64,000 nt of DNA from Lolium rigidum. Its lineage: Eukaryota > Streptophyta > Magnoliopsida > Poales > Poaceae. The position numbers were made by a program, and so were the translations under genes. The notes below the pieces were generated by a model. The model searched no databases, was not told where the DNA came from, and worked only from the letters and a program-made list of their open reading frames with translations. The stretch covers positions 248,174,124-248,238,123 of the forward strand of contig NC_061514.1 of the NCBI RefSeq assembly GCF_022539505.1. The letters run 5' to 3'. How positions within the stretch are numbered: position 1 is the stretch's first letter; every line of letters starts with the position of its first letter. Positions 1-10,812 of this stretch are shown one piece after another.

Positions 1-189
1 TGGGGCCTTCGGCGTCGCGGCCGGTGTCTTCATCCGGACGGGCCTCACCATCACCACCGGCGAGCGGGTCGCTTCAGGCTTGATCTGGAGATTCGGCTCC
101 CTCGACTGCGTCAGCGACAACGCTGGCTGCTTCGCCGACAGGCCCTTCCCTGCCGGCGGCAGCGTCATCTCCTTCGGCGGCCACGACGT
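1..189 (+). mobile_element. Tat-type Gypsy leader/gag start, 5' piece
   Basis: The same sequence occurs in reverse at about 22074-22255, where it directly follows an LTR end and a primer-binding site. By that comparison base 1 lies at the edge of the primer-binding site of a plus-strand Tat-lineage Gypsy element whose 5' LTR lies just left of the window. The reading frame is open and alanine/glycine/threonine-rich, as expected for an N-terminal gag leader. The piece stops at 185-189 (GACGT), where the B element begins, and resumes at 12517 with the same five bases. The lineage call rests on the primer-site sequence and on the Tat-type pol pieces elsewhere in the window, so it is inferred. Confidence 0.65.
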
Positions 190-1882
190 TGATGTCTACG
201 TTCCCCCTCCTTTCCTGTAGACAGTGTTGGGCCCCCAAGAGCAGAGGTTTGTAGAACAGCAGCAAGTTTTCCCTTAAGTGGATCACCCAAGGTTTATCGA
301 TCTCAGGGAGGAAGAGGTCAAAGATATCCCTCTCATGCAACCCTGCAACCACAAAGCAATAAGTCTCTTGTGTCCCCAACACACCTAATAGGTGCACTAG
401 TTCGGCGAAGAGATAGTGAAATACAGGTGGTATGAATAAATATGAGCAGTAGTAACGGCGTGTAGTTGATGGTGGTAATATGGTAGCAATAGTAACGCAG
501 CAGTAGTAACGCAATAAAATAGTAAACAAGCAGCGATAGCAGTATTTAGGAACAAGGCCTAGGGATTACACTTTCACTAGTGGACACTCTCAACTTTGAT
601 CACATAACAGAATAGATAAATGCATACTCTACACTTTTGTTGGATGATGAACACATTGCGTAGGATTACACGAACCCTCAATGCCGGAGTTAACAAGCTC
701 CACAATAATGCTCATATTTTAGTAACCTTTAGTGTAAGATAGATCAACAGACTAAACCAAGTACTAGCATAGCATGCACACTGTCACCTTCATGCATATG
801 TAGGAGGAATAGATCACATCAATATTATCATAGCAATAGTTAACTTCGCAATCTACAAGAGATCATGATCATAGCATAAAGCAAGTACTAACACGGTGCA
901 CACACTGTCACCTTTGCACACGTTTAGGAGGAATAAAACTACTTTAATAACACATCACTAGAGTAGCACATAGATAAATTGTGATACAAACACATTGCAA
1001 TCATAAAGAGATATAAATAAGCACCTCACTATGCCATTCAACAGTGAATAAGTATTCCGTGAAATATAGCCTAAGAGACCCACACGGTGCACACACTGTC
1101 ACCTTTACACTCGTGGGACAAGGAGTCTCCGGAGATCACATAAGTAAAACTCACTTGACTAGCATAATGACATCTAGATTACAAGCATCATCATATGAAT
1201 CTCAATCATGTAAGGCAGCTCATGAGATTATTGTATTGAAGCACATAGGAGAGAGATGAACCACATAGCTACCGGTACAGCCCCGAGCCTCGATGGAGAA
1301 CTACTCCTCCTCATGGGAGCAGCAGCGGTGATGAAGATGGCGGTGGAGATGGCAGCGGTGTCGATGGAGAAGCCTTCCGGGGGCACTTCCCCGCTCCGGC
1401 AGGGTGCCGGAACAGAGACTCCTGTCCCCAGATCTTGGCTTCGCGATGGCGGCGGCTCTGGAAGGTTTCTGTGGTTTTCGTCGAACGCCCCGAAGTTTTT
1501 AGGTCAGGGACTTTATATAGGCGGAGAGGCGGCGCAGGAGGGCTTCTGGGGGGCCCACACCCTAGGGGGCGCCCCCTTGGCCGCGCCGGGGTGTGGTGTG
1601 GTGGCCCTGCCCCCTTCTCTAGCGGTTCTCGTGTGTTCTGGATGCTTCCGGGTAAAATAGGAACCCGGGCGTTGATTTCGTCCGATTCCGAGAATATTTC
1701 GTTACTAGGATTTCTCGAAACCAAAAACAGCGAGAAAACAGGAACCGGCACTTCGGCATCTTGTTAATAGGTTAGTTCCGGAAAATGCACGAATATGACA
1801 TAAAGTGTGCATATAACATGTAGATAACATCAATAATGTGGCATGGAACACAAGAAATTATCGATACGTTGGAGACGTATCG
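190..1882 (-). repeat. 3' LTR of element B
   Basis: This LTR of about 1.69 kb matches 10813-12516 and 61591-63295 over its whole length. On the minus strand it starts next to the polypurine tract; the terminal motif is CGATACG here instead of TGATACG, a one-base change at the LTR edge. A TATA-like TATATAAA lies on the minus strand near 1511-1520. Long ORFs on both strands inside it are not credible genes, because they are not kept between the three copies. Confidence 0.9.
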
Positions 1883-3702
1883 GCATCCCCAAGCTTAGTT
1901 CTCGCTCGTCCCGAGCAGGTAAAACGATAACAAAGATAATTTCTGGAGTGACATGCCATCATAAACTTGATCATACTATTTGTAAAGCATATGTAGTGAA
2001 TGCAGCGATCAAAACAATGTATATGACATGGGTAAACAACTGAATCATAAAGCAAAGACTTTTCATGAATAGCACTTCAAGACAAGCATCAATAAGTCTT
2101 GCATAAGAGTTAACTCATAAAGTAATAATTCAAAGTAAAGGTATTGAAGCAACACAAAAGAAGATTAAGTTTCAGCGGTTGCTTTCAACTTGTAACATGT
2201 ATATCTCATGGATATTGTCAATGCAAAGCAATATAACAAATGCAATATGCAAATATGTAAGAATCAATGCACAGTTCACACAAGTGTTTGCTTCTTGAGA
2301 TGGAGAGAAATAGGTGAACTGACTCAACAATGAAAGTAAAAGAATGGTCCTTCATAGAGGAAAAGCATCGATTGCTATATTTGTGCTAGAGCTTTGATTT
2401 TGAAAACATAAAGAGAGCATAAAAATAAAGTTTTGAGAGGTGTATGTTGTTGTCAACGAATGGTAGCGGGTACTCTAACCCCCTTGCCAGACAAACCTTC
2501 AAAGAGCGGCTCCCATTCTATTTTATTTTTGGGTGGCACTCCTTCCAACCATTCTTTCACAAACCATGGCTAACCGAATCCTCGGGTGCACGCCAACAAT
2601 CTCATACCATGAAGGAGTGCCTTTTTATTTTAGTTTTATTATGATGACACTCCTCCCAACCTTTGCTTACACAAGCCATGGCTAACCGAATCCTTCGGGT
2701 GCCGTCCAACAATCACATACCATGGAGGAGTGTCTATTTTTGTTAATTAATTTGGGACTGGGAATCCCATTGCCGGCTCTTTTTGCAAAATTATTGGATA
2801 AGCGAGATGAAGCCACTAGTCCATTGGTGAAAGTTGCCCAACAAGATTGAAAGATAAACACCACATACTTCCTCATGAGCTATAAAACATTGACACAAAT
2901 CGGAGGTGATAAATTTTGAATTGTTTAAAGGTAGCACTCAAGCAATTTACTTTGGAATGGCAGGAAATACCATGTAGTAGGTAGGTATGGTGGACACAAA
3001 TGGCATAGTGGTTGGCTCAAGTATTTGGATGCATGAGAAGTATTCCCTCTCGATACAAGGTTTAGGCTAGCAAGGTTATTTGAAACAAACACAAGGATGA
3101 ACCGGTGCAGCAAAACTCACATAAAAGACATATTGTAAACATTATAAGACTCTACACCGTCTTCCTTGTTGTTCAAAACTCAATACTAGAAATTATCTAG
3201 ACTTTAGAGAGACCAATTATGCAAACCAAATTTTAGCAAGCTCTATGTATTTCTTCATTAATAGGTGCAAAGCATATGATGCAAGAGCTTAAACATGAGC
3301 ACAATAATTGCCAAGTATCACATTATCCAAGACATTATAGCAATTTACTACATGTATCATTTTCCAATTCCAACCATATAACAATTTAACGAAGAGGAAA
3401 CTTCGCCATGAATATTATGAGCTAAGAACACATGTGTTCATATGAACCAGCGGAGCGTGTCTCTCTCCCACACAAGCATGATGTAATCCAATTTATTCAA
3501 ACAAAAACAAAAACAAAAGCACACGAGACGCTCCAAGTAAAGCACATAAGATGTGACCGAATAAAAATATAGTTTCAGGGGAGGAACCTGATAATGTTGT
3601 CGATGAAGAAGGGGATGCCTTGGGCATCCCCAAGCTTAGACGCTTGAGTCTTCTTAGAATATGCAGGGGTGAACCACCGGGGCATCCCCAAGCTTAGAGC
3701 TT
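1883..3702 (-). mobile_element. Element B interior, 3' untranslated half
   Basis: This is non-coding interior between the 3' LTR and the C insertion. It starts with the polypurine tract (reverse complement of AAGCTTGGGGATGC at 1883-1896). It holds two tandem fold-back units (2535-2621 and 2646-2734) and two more polypurine-like blocks (about 3621-3640 and 3678-3697). Most of it matches 15970-17930 of element A, except for a cassette at about 2400-2930 that is different there. C was inserted directly after the block at 3678-3697, duplicating AGCTT. Confidence 0.8.
2535..2734. repeat. Two tandem fold-back units with covarying stems
   Basis: Unit 1 (2535-2621) begins with GGCACTCCTTC and ends with its exact reverse complement. 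Unit 2 (2646-2734) begins with GACACTCCTCC and ends with its exact reverse complement. The loops share the stretch AACCATGGCTAACCGAATCC in close form (unit 2 reads GCCATGGCTAACC). Two stem positions differ between units and both are compensated on the opposite arm. The units are separated by AT-rich sequence. Confidence 0.8.
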
Positions 3703-4869
3703 TGTTGACGTCAGAAACCCACTGGCGGGCAGAGACGGGCAACACCGTAGAGCCGGGAACAACTAGGGCTGCGGCTGGCCCTAGTCCCTCTGAGCGACGG
3801 CCCGCAAAGCCTCCTGGTCGCACGCGCCGATGTTTATCACAGGGGCGTGCCACCTGACCTATACCTGGTCAGGAAGGTGTGGATGATGCCTCGCTTAGTT
3901 TCCTGCAGGGCACACACGTAAACGTTAAATACGAGCCTCGATCGGCTCTCGAGTTATCCCGTGAATCGGCTCAAAGAGCCGATCCACCCATGATTCGGAC
4001 GAGGTGTCCGAATATATGGTGGTCCTGCTTGATCAAGGTAAAGCTAATGAGATCTACGACGATTTAGGGTTTTCACCACATAATCGGATCATCCTACTCA
4101 CGATTGGGCCTCGCGCTCGCGCACGGTGACCGTAAGCCGATCCTAGACAGGGCCTAAAAACCAACACGAGGTTGATCCCCGGAACATCCGTTCTAGGACT
4201 AGCAAACGCCACCCTACACGCCGCTGGATCCTCCAACCCTTTGTAAGGCCTAACTATTGCAGATATTAAACTAATCCTTGTAGAACAAGGAGCAATCGTA
4301 ACGGATCAGATCTACTAAACTATGATCAAGCGGGGTGCCGCCCCTACACCTAAAATAGGTGTAAGGGCGGCTAGACATGCAAGGGTTGCACTACGAAAGC
4401 ATGTAACGTGAAGAACAATGCTAACCCTAACATGTCTAAGATAACTATGTTGCTCGCCATCAAAAAGGCTTCAGTACGAGCAACGCATGAACAACGTAGG
4501 CAGGCTTGTGTTGCCTAGATCGCAAGATGCGATCTAGGCAGCATGATGCTTACCGGTAGAAACCCTCGAGACGAAGGAGTTGGCGATGCGCCGAGATTTG
4601 TTTGTGGTTGAACGTTGGTTGTTGTTTATTCCATAAACCCTAGGTACATATTTATAGTCCAGCGGACTTTCTAATGTGGGCGTGCACCAAACCGTGCACG
4701 AGTAAGATTCTAACTCTAAACTAAGATGCGATCTAATATGTTACAGATACACAGGCAATTAAGCCCATCTTGATATAAAAGGCCGATCCACGTATTCCTT
4801 CTATATATATTTCTTCAAACCATCTCGATCGCGGCCCACCTCTGACTTGGTCAAATTCTGGTGATAACA
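3703..4869 (-). repeat. 3' LTR of element C
   Basis: This 1,167-bp LTR is nearly identical to 8125-9291. Related LTRs are at 46882-48044 and 52950-54109. It contains a short inverted repeat around ATCGGCTCAAAGAGCCGAT (about 3967-3985) and TATTTATA, which reads as TATAAATA on the minus strand. Confidence 0.92.
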
Positions 4870-5145
4870 CATGCCCCCCTGGTTTTGGAAATGACATTTC
4901 CAAAATCATTACGCTTTCTTTCGTCGGGTCATGTCATGGCGGAGCGAGCTGCCGCAGAATCCCCATCATGATGCCTTGCCTCTTCCACTTCTCCACGTGG
5001 CCGTAAAATTTTCCTGTTGGGCAACATCTCCTCGGAAACTGCTGTGGCATTGAATCTCTCTCATATCCCCTTTATTTAACCGTCCTAAACGGCTTGCGTC
5101 TCCTTCGTCCTCCTCGCATTAGCACCAAAAACCCTCTGTGCCGCC

Positions 5146-5594
5146 ATGTCTTCTTCCTCTTCCTCCGAGTTTTCCTACGGGTCCGACTCCTCCCGCGAGA
5201 CGCCGCCGGAAATCGTGCCCCGGAAGACCGGGACGAGGAGAGCCATGCCTCCTCCATTTGGTCCGAGGACGACAAGTCCTTGACCAGCGGGGATGAAGAT
5301 CTTCGGTTCCTCGTCGATGGGGAACTGGAGCCCAAAAGTGAGGACGACCGGTTCTCCCGGGACGGCTGCCCCACCTCCGAAGAAGAGGGAGAAGAAGACG
5401 ACGACGACGACGACTCCCTCGAGGGCTACCCGCCAGCCGAGCGCCTCCGCATGTGGTGGGGCGACGACGGCAGCGACGACGAAGACGGGGATGAAGCCCC
5501 CGTGGAGGGCTACGGGAGTAGCGACGAGGAGCCCATCGGCAGCAGTGCCGATGAGAGTTCTGAGGATGACGATGAGGGCAGTGATGGCCCGTAG
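5146..5594 (+). pseudogene. Antisense acidic ORF (aORF) of element C, frameshifted
   Basis: This frame lies on the strand opposite to gag, between the gag end and the 3' LTR. The first ATG (5146, CCGCCATGT context) opens a serine-rich start, MSSSSSSEF. That frame stops at about 5280, while a second, overlapping frame carries the long acidic body and runs to the stop at 5592-5594. The body has runs of D and E and repeated SDEE/SSADE-like blocks. The start and the body are one base out of register, so one indel must separate them. A TATTTAAC box (5073-5080) lies about 70 bases upstream, and a polyadenylation-like ATTAATGAA lies near 5700. Element C2 has the same arrangement. Extra antisense ORFs between pol and the 3' LTR are known in Tat-lineage elements (for example gene23 of Grande). 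The function is unknown; a nuclear or chaperone-like acidic protein is only a guess. Confidence 0.6.
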
Positions 5595-6764
5595 ATTAGG
5601 ATCTAATAGTATAGGCCTAGCAGTAGTAGGTTGGTCAATAGACCCTTCTTTTGTTCTTCCCTCCTTGAGCAATCGGCTCCCCATTGTAAGAAATCCCCAT
5701 ATTAATGAAGAATTCCCTTAGCTTGATTTCGCCGATTTCTTTCATGCTGAGTTCGTCGACTGTTGGCCTAATCCATGCTTAGTGACTGATGGTAATGCAT
5801 CAGTTTCATGATAATCTGCGAGACGGGCCAATTTAGCCATCCCTCCAAGCTAGCTGGCTTCTGCCGATGACGATGACACAACCGATCTTGGCAAGCTGGC
5901 GACTTGATCTTTGAGCCAGCGACTTTAAAAGAGCCCTGGAACCGTCTTGGATGCTCAAACTGGTGACTCTGTGATAGAACACCGCTTTCCAAACCAGTTG
6001 TGTCGCAGGGCTAGCCGATTCCAACCAAATCGGCTCCCTAGAGCAATGACCTTTAGGGCGAGCTGCCCCCCGAGCCTTAGTGAAGGCGAACCAGACACAT
6101 GTGCCGACATGAGCCTTAACTCATGACGTAGCCCCAAGCAGAGAACCTTCAAGGTGAGCTGCCCCCCGAGCCTTCTTCAGTTCTTGCCGGCCAGATCGGC
6201 TCCTTTCCTTTGGTGGACCTGATGCGCTCCATCCTTGACCTGATCTGCACGTCCAGGCTGCTCTTGGCCTTCGCCCTTGAAGAGAGGATCCGAGCTCTTA
6301 TTCCTCTTGAGTCGATGGCCACGCATCGGCTTCCATATCCTTAAGTCGATGCCTGCTGCATCGGCTGTGCTCGAAAATTTTCGAATTTTTTTCAGATTTT
6401 TTAGGCCGACTAATGCATCGGCCCCCATATTCCAATACCCATCACCAAAAGATGAGATGCTTCCGTTGCACATCCTTGTATTTTGTCCACCTGGGTGCCC
6501 CCCCGAGCCGATTCTGTCAAGAGAATTGATGGTATCGGCTCTGTTGGATAACATGTTGAACCCAAGCAGAACGGTGGGTGAGGATAATTTTGGCCGTTTG
6601 CTGGAATCGGCCTCCACGTTGCTTGCTCGGCGAAGGTTTTGTGATGTTCCTCCATAAATTTTTTGGGGCCGATCACAAGGATCAGCCTCGCCATGTTTGC
6701 TCATTGACATGTTCTTGCTACTCGTTCAGGCCGGTAGACAGAACCAGCCCAATCTCTGACTTTA
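5595..6764. other. Element C interior between aORF and gag, no clear gene
   Basis: This non-coding stretch is strikingly rich in the words ATCGGC and GCCGAT on both strands (for example near 6002, 6197, 6325, 6418, 6512 and 6606). I see no retroviral pol domain. ORFs here on either strand (6177-6710 minus, 6277-6657 plus) overlap each other and are not kept in C2, so I treat them as chance frames. Confidence 0.5.
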
Positions 6765-8108
6765 TCATGTTGGTGCTCTTGCTGTCGCCCACCTTGGATA
6801 TATCGTGTAACCGTGGAGCACCGAGCTTCGTCGGAAGAACGAGCACCATGTTTGTGCCAGCCGATGTTTCATCATCGGCTTTCCTTGCTTGGGGCGCCAC
6901 TCCATTTTCCGTGGACGACCCTCTTCATCCAGGGTTCGCTGAACCTTCGCAGCCAGATCAGGCCTTGCTTTCCTCAATGTATGCAAGTATAACCTCTCGG
7001 CTTCTTCCAGGCCGCGCAATCGTTGAACCCTGCGTTTCTGGGAACGGCTGAGTCCGTCAGGGCACCACCTGGGCCGATGATACTTATCTTCTTCATCATC
7101 GTCCTCTAGTTCCTCGAGATCTTCTACCCGAGCGGGCTCAGCATACTTGCTCCGAGGTGGGAGGGGCCCTAGACGCTCGAACACGGACACGTTGGCTGCC
7201 TCCTTCTTCTTCCGGTTGCATTCTGGGCAATTCTCGATTGTTGGCAATCGGCTCATTCCTGAGTCCCAGCAATGTTTGAAGAACGGACAACTCCAATGCC
7301 TATCCATGTTACCCTGCCCCCTTGACCTTCGTTCAGTGCGACGATTGTATCCGTCGTCGCTTCTATCATGTTGACGGTACCTCCTGACCTCTGCATCAGA
7401 CCGACAATTCCTCTCATCATCTACGTCGTAGCGCCGACGTCGGTCGCGCTGCTGCTCATATTTGTCGAGGAGGCGCTCGGAGAGTGGACGTTGATACCGC
7501 ACGCTTCTCATCCCCTCCCCTGCCGAGTACCGCTCGTCATCATCTTGGGGCCGGTCGCGTGGATCGGCCTCCTCTTCATCGTTGCCACGGGAGTGGCTGC
7601 TTTCTGCTTCGTCTTTGCCGTGGCGGCTTGCAAGCCCTGCCATGTTGATACCAAAGGAGGACTTTGGCTGGCCTATGGAGTGGCTGAGATCCACCATGTT
7701 GACGCCGGGCGACGGACTCGAGTCTCTATCGAGCTTGATATCGTGCGGCCGGGTCTTCTCAGAGGAGCCGATGAGTTCGTCTTCGAGGGTTGCCTTGATC
7801 TCGTCATGTTTCCTTTTTAGCTCCTCGGGCAGGTCCTCGTACTTCAGTGACCTGGTGCGTTCTTCTGACGGGGCGGACAAGTCCACTCCATCGAGTGCGC
7901 CTTCAGGTGTGAAACCCTTCCACTTGACGCCATGGGAGCGGGTTCGGTGGAAGGAGCCGATGAGTTCGGCTTCGAGGACCGCCTTGATTTCGTCATGCTT
8001 CTTCTTGAGGTCATCAGGCAGGTCCTCGTACTTGACCGGAGTGCTTTCCGCCATCTCGGATGTAGATGGCGATATTTCGATGTCGAAGGTTGTCGTCGAC
8101 TGTCCCAC
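6765..8108 (-). CDS. Gag-like protein of element C (447 aa)
   Basis: This frame starts just inside the 5' LTR and primer-binding site and runs 447 codons without interruption. The N-terminal third has two tandem modules of about 45 residues (about 25-70 and 88-132), each beginning KYEDLP and containing KHDEIKA and ELIGS. The middle is highly charged (R/D/E-rich, about 165-265). Residues about 275-300 contain CPFFKHCW...ENCPECN, a cysteine/histidine cluster typical of a nucleic-acid-binding Gag segment, followed by VFERLGPLPP, which I recall from grass Gypsy Gag proteins. The capsid block seen in C2 (LTGSAFGWYTSLP) is missing, so the protein is an internally deleted Gag. It would bind element RNA or form particles only with a full-length partner; that role is inferred. 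Confidence 0.75.
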   Translation of the reverse strand: MGQSTTTFDIEISPSTSEMAESTPVKYEDLPDDLKKKHDEIKAVLEAELIGSFHRTRSHGVKWKGFTPEGALDGVDLSAPSEERTRSLKYEDLPEELKRKHDEIKATLEDELIGSSEKTRPHDIKLDRDSSPSPGVNMVDLSHSIGQPKSSFGINMAGLASRHGKDEAESSHSRGNDEEEADPRDRPQDDDERYSAGEGMRSVRYQRPLSERLLDKYEQQRDRRRRYDVDDERNCRSDAEVRRYRQHDRSDDGYNRRTERRSRGQGNMDRHWSCPFFKHCWDSGMSRLPTIENCPECNRKKKEAANVSVFERLGPLPPRSKYAEPARVEDLEELEDDDEEDKYHRPRWCPDGLSRSQKRRVQRLRGLEEAERLYLHTLRKARPDLAAKVQRTLDEEGRPRKMEWRPKQGKPMMKHRLAQTWCSFFRRSSVLHGYTIYPRWATARAPT

Positions 8109-8124
8109 CGGGCGTGCCAGAATG

Positions 8125-9291
8125 TGTTGACGTCAGAAACCCACTGGCGGGCAGAGACGGGCAACACCGTAGAGCCGGGAACAACTAGGGCTGCGGCTGG
8201 CCCTAGTCCCTCTGAGCGACGGCCCGCAAAGCCTCCCGGTCGCACGCGCCGATGTTTATCACAAGGGCGTGCCACCTGATCTATACCCGGTCGGGAAGGT
8301 GTGGATGATGCCTCGCTTAGTTTCCTGCAGGGCACACACGTAAACGTTAAATACGAGCCTCGATCGGCTCTCAGGTTATCCCGTGAATCGGCTCAAAGAG
8401 CCGATCCACCCATGATTCAGACGAGGTGTCCGAATATATGGTGGTCCTGCTTGATCAAGGTAAAGCTAATGAGATCTACGACGATTTAGGGTTTTCACCA
8501 CATAATCGGATCATCCTACTCACGATTGGGCCTCGCGCTCGCGCACGGTGACCGTAAGCCGATCCTAGACAGGGCCTAAAAACCAACACGAGGTTGATCC
8601 CCGGAACATCCGTTCTAGGACTAGCAAACGCCACCCTACACGCCGCTGGATCCTCCAACCCTTTCTAAGGCCTAACTATTGCAGATATTAAACTAATCCT
8701 TGTAGAACAAGGAGCAATCGTAACGGATCAGATCTACTAAACTATGATCAAGCGGGGTGCCGCCCCTACACCTAAGATAGGTGTAAGGGCGGCTAGACAT
8801 GCAAGGGTTGCACTACGAAAGCATGTAACGTGAAGAACAATGCTAACCCTAACATGTCTAAGATAACTACGTTGCTCGCCATCAAAAAGGCTTCAGTACG
8901 AGCAACGCATGAACAACGTAGGCAGGCTTGTGCTGCCTAGATCGCAAGATGCGATCTAGGCAGCATGATGCTTACCGGTAGAAACCCTCGAGACGAAGGA
9001 GTTGGCGATGCGCCGAGATTTGTTTGTGGTTGAACGTTGGTTGTTGTTTATTCCATAAACCCTAGGTACATATTTATAGTCCAGCGGACTTTCTAATGTG
9101 GGCGTGCACCAAACCGTGCACGAGTAAGATTCTAACTCTAAACTAAGATGCGATCTAATATGTTACAGATACACGGGCAATTAAGCCCATCTTGATATAA
9201 AAGGCCGATCCACGTATTCCTTCTATATATATTTCTTCAAACCATCTCGATCGCGGCCCACCTCTGACTTGGTCAAATTCTGGTGATAACA
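8125..9291 (-). repeat. 5' LTR of element C (promoter LTR)
   Basis: This 1,167-bp LTR pairs with 3703-4869. The minus strand carries TATAAATA at 9078-9071, a plausible TATA box for the element transcript, about 950 bases upstream of the gag start. It ends in GATAACA before the duplicated AGCTT. Confidence 0.92.
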
Positions 9292-10812
9292 AGCTTTCAC
9301 TCTTCTTGATCATAGTATATCATCCTCTTCTCTTGACCCTTGAAAACTTCCTCCACACCAAACTCGAAACAACTCATTAGAGGGTTAGTGGACAATAAAA
9401 ATTAACATGTTCAGAGGTGACACAATCATTCTTAACACTTCTGGACATTGCATAAAGCTACTGGACATTAATGGATCAAAGAAATTCATCCAACATAGCA
9501 AAAGAGGCAATGTGAAATAAAAGGCAGAATCTGTCAAAACAGAACAGTCCGTAAAGATGGATTTTATTAGGCCACCAGACTTGCTCAAATGAAAATGCCC
9601 AAATTGAATGAAAGTTGCGTACATATCTGAGGATCACTCACGTAAATTGGCATAATTTTCTGAGTTACCTACAGAGAATTAGACCCAGATTCGTGACAGC
9701 AAAGAAATCTGGAACTGCGCAGTAATCCAAATCTAGTACTTACTTTTCTATCAAAGACTTTACTTGGCACAACAAAACTCAAAACTAAGATAAGGACAGT
9801 AGTAAACAACTTCCAAGACACAAATATAAAACAAAGTACTGTAGCAAAATAACACATGGGTTATCTCCCAAGAAGTTCTTTCTTTTTAGCCATTAAGATG
9901 GGCTCAGCAGTTTTAATGATGCACTCGCAAGAAATAGTATTTGAAGCAAAAGAGAGCATCAAGAGGCAAATTCAAAACACATTTAAGTCTAACATGCTTC
10001 CTATGCATAGGAATCTTGTAAATAAACAAGTTCATGAAGAGCAAAGTAACAAGCATAGGAAGATAAAACAAGTATAGCTTCAAAAATTTCAGCACATAGA
10101 GAGGTGTTTTAGTAACATGAAAATTTCTACAACCATATTTTCCTCTCTCATAATAACTTTCAGTAGCAACATGAGCAAACTCAACAATATAACTATCACA
10201 TAAAGCATTCTTATCATGAGTCTCATGCATAAAATTGTTACTCTCCACATAAGCATAATCAATTTTATTAGTAATAGCGGGAGCAAATTCAACAAAGTAG
10301 CTATCATTATTATTCTCATCAAGTGTAGGAGGGATAGTATAATCACAACAAAATTTACTCTCCATAGTAGGTGGCATCAAAAGACCACTATCATTATCAT
10401 CACAAATAGGAGGCAAAGTATCATCAAAGAAAATTTTCTCCTCAATGCTTGGGGGACTAAAAATATCATGAAAACCAGACTTCCCCAAGCTTAGAACTTT
10501 CTATATCATTATCAACAATGGTGTTCAAAGCGTTCATACTAATATTACTACCAGGCATGCAAATAAGATTTCATAGGTTTTTTAATTTTCGCATCAAACA
10601 ATCCATGTTTTAAATCAGGAAATAGAATAAGAAGCTCACTCTTGTACATTATGCCAACTAGTGTAAACAAGAAACAACAAGATGCAATTGCAGGATCTAA
10701 AGGAAATAGCTTCGAGCACACACACGACGGCGCCAGAAAAATACTTTACTCGAGACCGTAGTATGAGAGCCTTTTACCTTTCCTCCCCGGCAACGGCGCC
10801 GGAAAATAGCTT
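9292..10812 (-). mobile_element. Element B interior, 5' half with leader and ORF relic
   Basis: This is the 5' part of the B interior, continuous with 3702 across the C insertion. It runs from the primer-binding site (about 10787-10808) through a second primer-site-like copy (about 10726-10742, GGCGCCAGAAAA on the plus strand) to the ORF relic and its 3' flank. The sequence downstream of the ORF matches 15347-15970 of element A. Confidence 0.8.
9913..10649 (-). pseudogene. Damaged copy of the 244-codon membrane-segment ORF (element B)
   Basis: This copy aligns with the intact frames at 14612-15346 and 19236-19970. Its start codon is kept (10649) but the second codon region differs. An extra base near 10550 shifts the frame, so the first about 55 codons are out of register with the remaining 191 (9913-10488). 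The downstream part keeps the D/E/N-rich repeats and the C-terminal hydrophobic segment. The protein's function is unknown. Confidence 0.75.

Larger units (their letters stand above)
3703..9291 (-). mobile_element. Gag-only Tat/Retand-like LTR retrotransposon C
   Basis: This is a complete 5,589-bp element on the minus strand. Both LTRs are 1,167 bp (5' LTR 8125-9291, 3' LTR 3703-4869), starting TGTTGACG and ending GATAACA. The target duplication is AGCTT at 3698-3702 and 9292-9296. The primer-binding site beside the 5' LTR reads TGGCACGCCCGGTGGGAC on the minus strand (about 8101-8120). The minus strand codes for a Gag-like protein (6765-8108). No protease, RT, RNase H or integrase frame is visible, so it is non-autonomous. 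The plus strand carries an acidic antisense ORF between gag and the 3' LTR. Compared with its relative C2 it lacks about 1.6 kb of the gag region. Confidence 0.92.

Noticed and set aside
1256..1767. Overlapping 110-146-codon frames on both strands inside the B LTR
   Set aside because: They lie in LTR sequence, overlap each other and are broken or altered in the other two LTR copies.
4054..4236. 60-codon minus frame repeated at 8476-8658
   Set aside because: It recurs only because the two LTRs of C are nearly identical; it is changed in the C2 LTRs.
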